Below are positions 8,161 through 15,185 of a stretch of DNA of 15,794 nt, piece after piece. The DNA is from Alphaproteobacteria bacterium. GTDB lineage: Bacteria; Pseudomonadota; Alphaproteobacteria; Sphingomonadales; Emcibacteraceae. The stretch lies in contig JAUILB010000030.1 in assembly GCA_030432815.1 (NCBI GenBank), positions 1-15,794 of the forward strand. Reading direction: 5' to 3'. Numbering within the stretch: the stretch's first letter is position 1; every line of letters starts with the position of its first letter. The notes below the pieces were generated by a model. It had not been told where the DNA came from, ran no database searches, and was given only the letters and a program-made list of their open reading frames with translations. The position numbers were made by a program, and so were the translations under genes.

Positions 8161-8852
8161 CACATCAATTCATTCAACTTATCGACAATGTTTTTTGCGG
8201 CAATCGAATTGCCCGACTTCGTGAAATGCGAGTCCAATGAATCTACAAGTTCTTCCTGACCACTTTCTCTGAAAATTTTATCTATATCAACAACATGAAT
8301 TCCATTGTTTCCGTAGTCAGAAATTGTCCGCATGAAATCATTAAGTTCATCAATTTTAGGCTGCCCCTGAGGATTATCAAGAGCATGTTTCACAGAAAGT
8401 GGCGGCGTTGACAATATGATCAGATTGTCGCAATATTCCTTAACTTCATTAATGGATTTTTCTATATCTTTTATTGTGAACCATGTTTCGCAATAAATAT
8501 ATTGCATCCAGAATTTTCTTATACGACGCACAAAAAACCTGAGAGCCTTAAGAAAGATATTTTGGGATCTTGAAATTCTATATGGCAACGTTCTGGGAAA
8601 AATATCGACAATACCTGCACCAATAATAATGACATTTGCGCGCTCCCCTTTGTTTTTAATGATGTCCACACAATCAACGAAACATCGGAACGTTTTAAAA
8701 TCTATACTGTATTGAATTTCTTTCTCTGAAATCTCATCGGCAACCAATTGCGGCCAGGTTTCTTTTTCCAGAACAATATCTGACGGTTCTTTTCTTGGTG
8801 TCCCATAACTATCGCCAATCATGATGACTTTTTTATTCCACATATTTTTCAC
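8160..8852 (-). CDS. SGNH/GDSL-type hydrolase (possible O-acyl esterase or transferase)
   Basis: This protein of about 230 residues has the SGNH-hydrolase pattern. Block I is IGDSYG at 12-17 with nucleophile Ser15. The block III position reads IIIGAGIVDIF at 76-86, where the usual G-x-N-D is replaced by G-I-V-D, so the oxyanion Asn seems absent. The C-terminal DSHFTKSG at 207-214 supplies the D-x-H pair (Asp207, His209). No signal peptide or membrane helix is evident, so action in the cytoplasm on the precursor is likely. Such proteins in polysaccharide loci remove or transfer acetyl groups, but the substrate here is unknown. GTG 8852 overlaps the end of wzy by 20 bases; an in-frame ATG at 8843 is an alternative. 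The stop overlaps the wzx start (TGATG), so wzy, this gene and wzx are linked in one unit. Confidence 0.78.
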   Translation of the reverse strand: MKNMWNKKVIMIGDSYGTPRKEPSDIVLEKETWPQLVADEISEKEIQYSIDFKTFRCFVDCVDIIKNKGERANVIIIGAGIVDIFPRTLPYRISRSQNIFLKALRFFVRRIRKFWMQYIYCETWFTIKDIEKSINEVKEYCDNLIILSTPPLSVKHALDNPQGQPKIDELNDFMRTISDYGNNGIHVVDIDKIFRESGQEELVDSLDSHFTKSGNSIAAKNIVDKLNELM

Positions 8853-9990
8853 TATTTTTATTGTTCCAGAATTTTTTCTCCGACATCACGACCAAAAACC
8901 ACAACAATGGGAAACCGAATGAGAAGGACTGCGCTGTAAATGCGAATATGAGTATCCTTACAATCAAAGGCGTACTGCTACGGACAAATGTGGGAAGAAA
9001 TATAATCAGATAGAAGAACAAATATAAAAATCCGAACAACATCAACCCCATCCCCCATGCGGACGGCATATTAATCGTTGGAATGGTTCTTTCAAACAGG
9101 AACGGGAATGTATACCCGTAAAAGAGCGAATCTGTAGCATTCTTGATTTCATATACATCTGTGGAACCGACAATCGCACCAAACGGATTGTAGAACAGAG
9201 ATACCAGACCATATGTGAAGTAATATACACGGTAGAACAGCGATGATTCATACAACATCAGTTCAGGGGATTTGATCACCGTCATTAAAAAATTCAAACC
9301 ACGATAATCTTCATAATTCAAAAATGAGAGAGAAAATATCAAAAGACCGATGCTGCATATCTTCCATATTTCAATTCTTTGGATTGCTTCGAGAAGAAAG
9401 AATAGGGCAACGAATGCAAATCCTGTGACGGCTTTGGTCGTAAAAATCCCAAAGCACAATAAAAGAATGGTAAACCAAGCCGTCAGCTTATTTTTAAAAA
9501 TATCTATAAAACGCACGATCAGTATAAATATAAACAATACAAGGGCCGTAAATGACGGCTCGGTTGTCAGGGCGCTTACCCCTCTAATTCCGCCCATCTC
9601 AGTTATTTTAATGGTACGTACCAAATTGCTAAAGATCGAAACATAAATGGATGGAAACAGATACTGTAGAAACACAACGAATAAATATATGTACATAAAA
9701 CAAACGACAAAACGCGTAAACTTCTCGTCTAACGTATTGTAAATAAAAAGATAAACTGCCAGCGCGTAAGGAAAAATAAGCACTTTAAATAAAGACGAAA
9801 ATTCGGCGTTTGCGTTTATGACCGTGATATCCCCTTTATTGAAAAGGGAGATCGTAACAGCCACAAACGATAACGCGGCTAAAAAGATGGTGGTTGTGTT
9901 TATCTGAATATCTTTAAAATTTATCGCCAAATATATAAAAGAAAGCAATCCAGCAAAAAGTTGTATGTCACTTTCCAAAGGCAACCCCAA
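8833..9990 (-). CDS. wzy: O-antigen polymerase, Wzy/ligase-like membrane protein
   Basis: This polytopic membrane protein (385 residues from TTG 9990) has at least ten hydrophobic segments. A long polar loop in the second half (about 230-305, SSLFYRVYYFTYG to RTIPTINMPSAWG) is the hallmark of Wzy polymerases and O-antigen ligases. The GGIRGVSALTTEPSF stretch at 133-147 resembles the conserved R-x-x-G-x-x-x-EPS motif of the family, where the arginine and E-P-S are typical. The frame stays open upstream to 10056 and encodes the rest of the first helix (YYIQITYFFIFFPYLTLG), so TTG 9990 is almost certainly too short. No ordinary start exists in that extension, which suggests a one-base deletion near 10044-10046. 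It follows the 600-residue gene and overlaps the SGNH gene. Locus context favours polymerase over ligase. Confidence 0.83.
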   Translation of the reverse strand: MGLPLESDIQLFAGLLSFIYLAINFKDIQINTTTIFLAALSFVAVTISLFNKGDITVINANAEFSSLFKVLIFPYALAVYLFIYNTLDEKFTRFVVCFMYIYLFVVFLQYLFPSIYVSIFSNLVRTIKITEMGGIRGVSALTTEPSFTALVLFIFILIVRFIDIFKNKLTAWFTILLLCFGIFTTKAVTGFAFVALFFLLEAIQRIEIWKICSIGLLIFSLSFLNYEDYRGLNFLMTVIKSPELMLYESSLFYRVYYFTYGLVSLFYNPFGAIVGSTDVYEIKNATDSLFYGYTFPFLFERTIPTINMPSAWGMGLMLFGFLYLFFYLIIFLPTFVRSSTPLIVRILIFAFTAQSFSFGFPLLWFLVVMSEKKFWNNKNSEKYVE

Positions 9991-10059
9991 CGTCAGATAT
10001 GGAAAGAAAATGAAAAAATAGGTTATTTGGATATAATACCTGATTTCATTTATCTCCTA
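9991..10059 (-). other. Out-of-frame start of wzy: AGGAG, ATG and a probable one-base deletion
   Basis: On the minus strand AGGAG (10058-10054) is followed four bases later by ATG (10049-10047), which overlaps the stop of the upstream gene as ATGA. That ATG reads eight codons (MKSGIISK) to TAA at 10025-10023. One extra A in the AAA run at 10046-10044 would instead give MKIRYYIQITYFFIFFPYLTLG directly in the wzy frame, a natural first membrane helix. Either the assembly or the genome has lost one A, or wzy uses a rare AUC start at 10044, nine bases after AGGAG. Confidence 0.6.
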
Positions 10060-11848
10060 AGTGTTGGGTTAGCTTGGTAATATTACTGTCGATTGTCTTT
10101 ATATCAAGAATTAGACCAGACTTATGCATAAAATCTGAACGGACCGTTAAAAAATGATCTTTCAATTCAGTTGGCTTTGACAATATATCCAAAAGCTCAT
10201 TTTCCGTTTCGGCTATCATTACACCCTCCGGGTCAAATGAACTACCGATTTCTCTGTAATCCCTATGATCCGGTTTATATATAAAAAATGGCAAGGTATT
10301 AAACATTAATTCACCAACTACACCAGACGGATATGTAACCCCCATATCAAACAGTTCACAAAATTGGTGAAAGCTCATTTCCTGTCTGGATATAAATTCT
10401 GTATCCGGAAAATCATTAGTATAGTTAAATTGATCTCTCGGATGTAATTTAACGGTCAAATCGAAGCTCACATCCTGAGTATCCATCTTTTTAATTTTGT
10501 GAATGGTTTTCACATTAATTTCACTGTGAACACCTGCGAAGAAACAAAGCTTTACAACACCATTTTCAAATGATGTTTTGGTTAGATCATCAGTGGCTTC
10601 ACCTGTAATTCCCTGCAATGTCCCGATATAGAAAAGCCTATCGCTATAATCTGGCCAGCATAATTTAAAATTTTCCAACACCTCCGGTGTGTCGCACACA
10701 AATCCATCAGAAAATATAGGGGCAGGAAGTGGTGTATACGATTGATTGCATTGTTTCACCTGGATTGAGGGCAGCGAAACGTCTTTTGCGATGATACTAT
10801 CAATGTACGCATGGGGCGATTTTTGCTCCATTGATAACAACATACCTGATTTGCTGTTATCAACAGATTCAATTGCTCGCATAATCTGTTCTTTATAAAG
10901 TTTCAAACTACCGGACATAACAATTACTTCGGAAAGTGCCTGTGAAAAATTAAATGCGAGTCCTTTATAATTGAACTTTGCTTCGTTCCGTTTTAACAAT
11001 TGTCCGAATATCGATAAATAACGTTTAAAAACATAAAATAATCCCAGTTTTTTTCGTGGAACCAATGTGATATTTGGTTTCTCACCAACACTACTTTCGA
11101 TAAACTCAAACAAACCTACATCTATACTGGAATCAGCGACGACGATTTCAACCTTATGAGATGTATTTTGCAAAAAAGGCATAATTACTGATGCTTGCCC
11201 TATTGTTCTCACAATCAACAACAAGTTTGTATCCCGTTGGGCTTTTTTACCTGTTGAATGTAATTTTAAGTTTTTTCTTAAATCTGAAGAAAATCTGGTC
11301 GCGAACACTCCCCAGATTCTGGTGACGTTTTTTACTCGCTGAGAAACAGCAAACTGCTGTTCTTTAAAAAATCGATACTGATATTTATCTTGCACATAAT
11401 CCAGAATATATGGGCCCAACACCGCACTACGATTATAAAGACGAACTCCTGCGGATTCATGTTCTGCCATAAAATAAGTCGAATACTTTTTTTTATGCGT
11501 CCTTATATAGGGTAATACGAAAACCGCACCCTGATACTCCTTCGCCACTTTATCAATAGCCTCTGTAAACATAATTGTTGGGCGTAAAGAGCATTCAAAA
11601 AAGTTGTTTACATAGCCATAAAGATCTGATGAAAGGTAATTTTCTTTCAACAATCGATGAAACCATTCTTTCATAGCCTCAGCGAGTTGGTGTTCATCAT
11701 CAAAGGAAATAAATGGCCTTACAACCGAGCAGTTGAGTGCTTCACTTATGAGATCTGTTATAATGAGGTCGTCACTTCCCACATTTTCCAAGGCATAATC
11801 CAAATCGTGCTGCGACAGAGCGATATATACGTTTGTTGCTTCGGACAA
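10046..11848 (-). CDS. Putative GT-B-like glycosyltransferase, 600 residues
   Basis: I do not recognise an exact family, but the C-terminal half resembles GT-B polysaccharide transferases of the CDP-glycerol-transferase, KpsC/S or polysialyltransferase kind. A strand VVKLCFFAGVHSEIN (431-445) opens the domain. KLHPRDQ at 467-473 matches the K-x-HPR nucleotide-phosphate motif, and VTYPSGVVGELMFNTLPFFIY (504-524) matches the S-x-x-x-E motif followed by a hydrophobic strand. The centre (about 206-330) looks Rossmann-like (NLLLIVRTIGQASVIMPFL, then VEIVVADSS). The N-terminal 200 residues are unassigned. There is no signal peptide or membrane helix. It starts at TTG 11848, supported by AGGAAGGA seven bases upstream, 22 bases after the Gfo/Idh gene. 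It is the only glycosyltransferase candidate in the window. A role in adding a nonulosonic acid or forming a phosphodiester link is inference. Confidence 0.6.
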   Translation of the reverse strand: MSEATNVYIALSQHDLDYALENVGSDDLIITDLISEALNCSVVRPFISFDDEHQLAEAMKEWFHRLLKENYLSSDLYGYVNNFFECSLRPTIMFTEAIDKVAKEYQGAVFVLPYIRTHKKKYSTYFMAEHESAGVRLYNRSAVLGPYILDYVQDKYQYRFFKEQQFAVSQRVKNVTRIWGVFATRFSSDLRKNLKLHSTGKKAQRDTNLLLIVRTIGQASVIMPFLQNTSHKVEIVVADSSIDVGLFEFIESSVGEKPNITLVPRKKLGLFYVFKRYLSIFGQLLKRNEAKFNYKGLAFNFSQALSEVIVMSGSLKLYKEQIMRAIESVDNSKSGMLLSMEQKSPHAYIDSIIAKDVSLPSIQVKQCNQSYTPLPAPIFSDGFVCDTPEVLENFKLCWPDYSDRLFYIGTLQGITGEATDDLTKTSFENGVVKLCFFAGVHSEINVKTIHKIKKMDTQDVSFDLTVKLHPRDQFNYTNDFPDTEFISRQEMSFHQFCELFDMGVTYPSGVVGELMFNTLPFFIYKPDHRDYREIGSSFDPEGVMIAETENELLDILSKPTELKDHFLTVRSDFMHKSGLILDIKTIDSNITKLTQHLGDK

Positions 11849-11870
11849 TGAGATTCCTTCCTAATACATC

Positions 11871-12812
11871 TTATGGACTATAATTGGCCATTTCCAGATA
11901 AACAGAACAATTTCGAATATGTTCTTCAATTGTACAATGATTCTGGGTATTGCCGGTAATAAACCCTTTAAGCTGTTTATATAACCCCGGTTTAAACTTC
12001 ACATCCAAGTCATCTTCAATATCGCATTCCACTATTTGAACAGTTCCTATATTTTGTATTTGCAACTTCTCAAGTGGTCTTAAAATCAGTCTGAAATTCC
12101 GGGTAATCATTTCTACACTCCAACGTCCAGGTGCGTTCCAGTTTCCATGATATGAAAATAGCGCACCATCTTCAGTTTCACCCGCACCCACAAAAATAGC
12201 GCTCCTTTCGTGCCATTTGGTTTTACCCGTGTTATAGCAATTAATATTTTTAACAGCACCTCCTAAATAAAAAGCCAAATCAGCAACATGACTTGTATTA
12301 CCTAGGAACCAGTTTTCTTTGACTCCTTCCGCTTTCTTTAGTGGTTCAATAGTGTGCCCCCATTCGGTCAGTTCAAATGTAAAGTTCTCAACACCACCAT
12401 CTTCTTTAATGATTTCTGTTGCCTTAATAACTGAACTAAAAAAACGCCTGTTATAGGCAACGTAGATTTTAGCATTTTGCTCTTTCGCCATTTCACCCAC
12501 CTGCCTTATCTCGGAGAAATTCAATCCAGCGGGTTTTTCCAACAGAATTTCCTTTACCCCATTCTTCAACAAAGAAATTGTAACTGGCGCCAATTGTTCA
12601 ACACCAACGCTAACAATCGCCTGTTCGGGAAAGGCGCGACCAATTTCGGTATAGCTATCAAGGCCTCCAGTAATAACAGAATGTCCGGTTTCTGATTTAA
12701 ACTGGTTAGCCGAATTCTGTCCACGACCAATAACAGTATATTCTATATCCAATGCGTCTAATACCTTACTGTGATCAACTGCCATTGGGCCAGCACCTAC
12801 CAATAATACCAT
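11871..12812 (-). CDS. Gfo/Idh/MocA family NAD(P)-dependent oxidoreductase
   Basis: This 313-residue protein has an N-terminal Rossmann domain with GAGPMA at 6-11, which binds NAD(P). EKPAG at 92-96 is the classic Gfo/Idh/MocA signature, with the lysine used in catalysis. YNRRFF at 120-125 follows. HVADLAFYLGG at 175-185 carries the conserved His and Asp of the substrate domain. The C-terminal half (about 120-313) is the alpha/beta substrate-binding domain. Family members oxidise, reduce or epimerise sugars and sugar nucleotides, so a step in precursor formation is likely; the substrate is unknown. ATG 12812 is preceded by a purine-rich AAGAGAGAGAT. It is the first gene of the long minus-strand operon, downstream of the 277-base gap. 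It is distinct from the second Gfo/Idh gene at 14193-15170. Confidence 0.87.
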   Translation of the reverse strand: MVLLVGAGPMAVDHSKVLDALDIEYTVIGRGQNSANQFKSETGHSVITGGLDSYTEIGRAFPEQAIVSVGVEQLAPVTISLLKNGVKEILLEKPAGLNFSEIRQVGEMAKEQNAKIYVAYNRRFFSSVIKATEIIKEDGGVENFTFELTEWGHTIEPLKKAEGVKENWFLGNTSHVADLAFYLGGAVKNINCYNTGKTKWHERSAIFVGAGETEDGALFSYHGNWNAPGRWSVEMITRNFRLILRPLEKLQIQNIGTVQIVECDIEDDLDVKFKPGLYKQLKGFITGNTQNHCTIEEHIRNCSVYLEMANYSP

Positions 12813-12916
12813 TCTTATCTCTCTCTTCTTTTATAATGAATACAGAATTTATTCTTAGTTTATGAACTCGTACTTATGAAATAGTTTGCCTGCCACATCG
12901 AAATACAACCGGTTTT

Positions 12917-12946
12917 TTTATAATAACTAATACATGGAGAAATCAA
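12917..12946 (-). promoter_or_regulatory. Possible sigma-70 promoter for the leftward operon
   Basis: On the minus strand TTGATT (12946-12941) and TATAAA (12922-12917) are separated by 18 bases, close to the sigma-70 consensus. The predicted transcript would start near 12910 and carry a leader of about 100 bases before the Gfo/Idh start at 12812. The same bases read TATAAT on the plus strand (12919-12924), but I see no -35 box for that direction. AT-rich gaps often give such matches by chance. Confidence 0.35.
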
Positions 12947-12964
12947 TTAAACCAAATCACTAGC

Positions 12965-13090
12965 ATGGTCAAAAAAAATATTGCTTTAGATATCAAAACA
13001 CTGTTTGATAAAAGCTATTGGAGAATAAATAAATTGAATAAAAAACATCATCCCAATCCCAGTTATGATAAAAAAGCCTGCAAAAAATAA
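12965..13090 (+). CDS. Possible 41-residue small ORF ahead of the acyltransferase
   Basis: An ATG at 12965 opens 41 codons ending in TAA at 13088-13090, whose last base is the A of the acyltransferase ATG (TAATG). The product is very basic (MVKKNIALDIKTLFDKSYWR, then a lysine- and histidine-rich tail DKKACKK) with no signal peptide or membrane helix. I do not recognise it. Neither this ORF nor the acyltransferase has a good ribosome site, so coupling through the overlap would explain how the latter is translated. It could equally be a chance ORF in AT-rich DNA or a leftover of a displaced gene. The rest of the 12813-13089 gap holds only the promoter candidate. Confidence 0.25.
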   Translation: MVKKNIALDIKTLFDKSYWRINKLNKKHHPNPSYDKKACKK

Positions 13091-14180
13091 TGAAACCATT
13101 TAAACTCGATAAAAATGAATCTCTGTATCTTGACCTCGTTAGAGGGGTGTCCGCTCAAATCGTCGTGATAGGCCATAGCCTTAGTTTTTTTTCAGTCGCC
13201 CCCTTCCTACATGAACCCAATGTCCCATGGATGCAAAATATTGCCGTTTTGATGTTCTTTATATTGTCCGGCTTCGTGATCACTTATACAGTGTCACTGA
13301 AATCTTCCATTATTAATCAATATTCTTTTAAAGAATATTCTATCGATCGCTTTTCCAGGATTTATGTTGCATTTATCCCAGCGATACTCTTTGTTTTTGC
13401 TATCGATTTTGTAAGTAGCTCAATGGGAAATTACACGCACAAGCCTACATTTAATATTGAAACGTTTATTGCCAATATCTTCATGCTTCAAGATTATCCT
13501 GCTTTCTATTTGATGAATGCAGAATGCTGTACATCATTTGGAAGTGCGCGACTTTCTGGACAGTGGCAATTGAATGGTGGATATACCTTTGTTTTGGGTT
13601 TCTGATAATGCGGGTTTTCAAATCAAAGAAAATGAAATTCGCTGAAATCGCCATACTAGGCTTTTTCTCAATCGTGCCACTTGGCAACGTCGTCGCTGGA
13701 CAGGGAAACGGTCTATCCGTCTATTGGATATTTGGTATGCTGGGGTGTATTTTATATCCAAACTATAAACGGCTTGATATCCCTCGATATCTTAAGATTA
13801 TTCTACTCTTGTTGCTTCTAGGTTGTGCCACAATCAGGGTGGCCATCACAGGCATGGATGCTTATGAACCAATATTTGCCTTTCTGCTCGCCTTTTGCCT
13901 GATCATTTCATTGGACATACTCTCAAATGTCAACTTTAAGTCCTGGATAGAAACTGCCATCCGCTACAATGCAAGTTTTTCTTACAGTTTATACCTGATA
14001 CATTATAGTATTCTGGACTTCTTGTATTCAAACTACTATTCCGATATCAACAAATATTACCTTTTTATCCTTGGCTTTATTATCTCAAATATTGTAGCAT
14101 TGATATTTGGGCGATATTTTGAGATACGTCTGACATCAACGATTAAAAAGAAATTGAAGTTACTATTTTTAAAGCATTGA
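13090..14180 (+). pseudogene. Acyltransferase-3 family O-acyltransferase, frameshifted
   Basis: Two overlapping frames together encode a membrane O-acyltransferase of about 363 residues (OafA/YrhL type), which transfers acetyl or similar groups to surface sugars. The first frame (13090-13605) holds LDLVRGVSAQIVVIGHS at 14-30 with catalytic His29, then ILSGFVITY and the R-x-x-R pair in SIDRFSRIY. It reads FGSAR up to 13551 and then leaves the family pattern. The second frame resumes with FWTVAIEWWIYLCFGFL and runs to TGA at 14178-14180 with further membrane helices and the terminal SYSLYLIHY motif. The family normally reads FGSARPFWTVAIEWW, so one C appears lost at about 13552. No slippery heptamer is present there. 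It is the only complete plus-strand gene, between two minus-strand oxidoreductases, suggesting later insertion. A sequencing error cannot be excluded. Confidence 0.8.
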
Positions 14181-14192
14181 AAGGAGCACCTG

Positions 14193-15170
14193 CTAGGTTA
14201 TTGGGCATTTCTCGTATTTCTCTTCACCAGTACTGTTGAAAAAATCCAGCATACCATCAAGAAACACTTTGTGCAGTTGCGAAGATTCTGAGAATTCAGT
14301 CAGATCACATCTTTGATTATCAACGGCCGCATTTGCCACTAGGTTCGTCAGTTTACTTTGAGGCAACATCACAAAATCATTGGTACTCTTTTCACCTGTT
14401 CTTCTATCATACACCGTAAATTTGCCGTTAATTTCTTCGACGACAATTTCATAATTTGGCGTGTTAATCGTATGAAGTATTGATACAGGATTTTCTGAAA
14501 CATCACATAACAATTCAAATCTGCAGTTATTTTTTCTACCAATCATCTTACCGCTAATTTCTTTATACCCTTGCCGCTTGCCATCAATGATATTTTTAGA
14601 TAAGCCATCAAGGAACAACTTATATGTTGTTTGACCTGTTAGAAATGCCCATAAATCAATCATATGTATCGCATTACACGCCAATCCCCAGTTTTCACCG
14701 ACAACCGTTAATTTGATTTCTTTTTCATCCTGGATCATCGCCTTTATGTCATGATAAACCAACTGCATTCTACGCGGACAGTTGACCCAGCTCTTCACAT
14801 TGTGCCGGCTTAATAAATTTTGCGCAAGCTCCAGATGGGCTGACGATTGAAACAGTATTTTCTCGAGCAATATGTTATCGACTTGGCAGTGTTCTAACAA
14901 TTCTTCCAGTATCTTTAATCTTACATTGGCGTTGGTGGCAACCACGCAAAAATCCACTTTCCCCTCGACCTCAGCAATTGCCTTTAAGAACCTTACATCC
15001 GCTATTTTAGACGGAACTTCAGACATTCTTTCCCTGGCAATATTTTGTGAGTGCTCGGATGGCTCAACAACAGATATCGTGACATCACTATTGTCGCACA
15101 TCATCAATGCCTGAAGGTGGCGACTTCCTAACTGTCCGGCACCAATTAATAGAACATGCTTCAAGCTCAT
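14193..15170 (-). CDS. Gfo/Idh/MocA-like NAD-dependent oxidoreductase
   Basis: This 325-residue protein opens with a Rossmann nucleotide-binding loop, IGAGQLGSRHLQAL at 9-22, followed by VVATNANVR at 76-84. LEKILF at 102-107 takes the place of the usual EKP signature; lysine is kept and proline is lost. WVNCPRRM at 128-135 and NAIHMIDLWAFLTG at 166-179 (with His169 and Asp172) match the catalytic segment of the family. The C-terminal substrate domain is about 150-325. Related proteins occur in nonulosonic acid and flagellin-glycan clusters, where their substrates are poorly known. ATG 15170 has an AGGA ribosome site about nine bases upstream. It lies 15 bases after the SDR gene, so the two are probably co-transcribed. 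Its 3' end converges on the acyltransferase with only 12 bases between stops and no evident terminator. Confidence 0.85.
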   Translation of the reverse strand: MSLKHVLLIGAGQLGSRHLQALMMCDNSDVTISVVEPSEHSQNIARERMSEVPSKIADVRFLKAIAEVEGKVDFCVVATNANVRLKILEELLEHCQVDNILLEKILFQSSAHLELAQNLLSRHNVKSWVNCPRRMQLVYHDIKAMIQDEKEIKLTVVGENWGLACNAIHMIDLWAFLTGQTTYKLFLDGLSKNIIDGKRQGYKEISGKMIGRKNNCRFELLCDVSENPVSILHTINTPNYEIVVEEINGKFTVYDRRTGEKSTNDFVMLPQSKLTNLVANAAVDNQRCDLTEFSESSQLHKVFLDGMLDFFNSTGEEKYEKCPIT

Positions 15171-15185
15171 GCTAAAAATCCTACT

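Noticed and set aside
9350..9646. Plus-strand open frame opposite wzy
   Set aside because: It is antisense to membrane-helix codons, which commonly yield spurious open frames.
12886..12924. Plus-strand promoter with TATAAT at 12919 and TTGCCT at 12886
   Set aside because: The spacing is 27 bases, too long for sigma-70, and no better -35 box is present.
12813..13089. JUMPstart/ops element (GGCGGTAG) expected before polysaccharide operons
   Set aside because: No match is seen on either strand in the gap.
13540..13605. Programmed frameshift in the acyltransferase
   Set aside because: A -1 shift would be needed but no X-XXY-YYZ heptamer or following hairpin is visible, and this family is not known to use one.
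14160..14200. Possible terminator between the converging genes
   Set aside because: Only a tiny imperfect stem (AGCA/TGCT) without a U-run is present in the 12-base gap.
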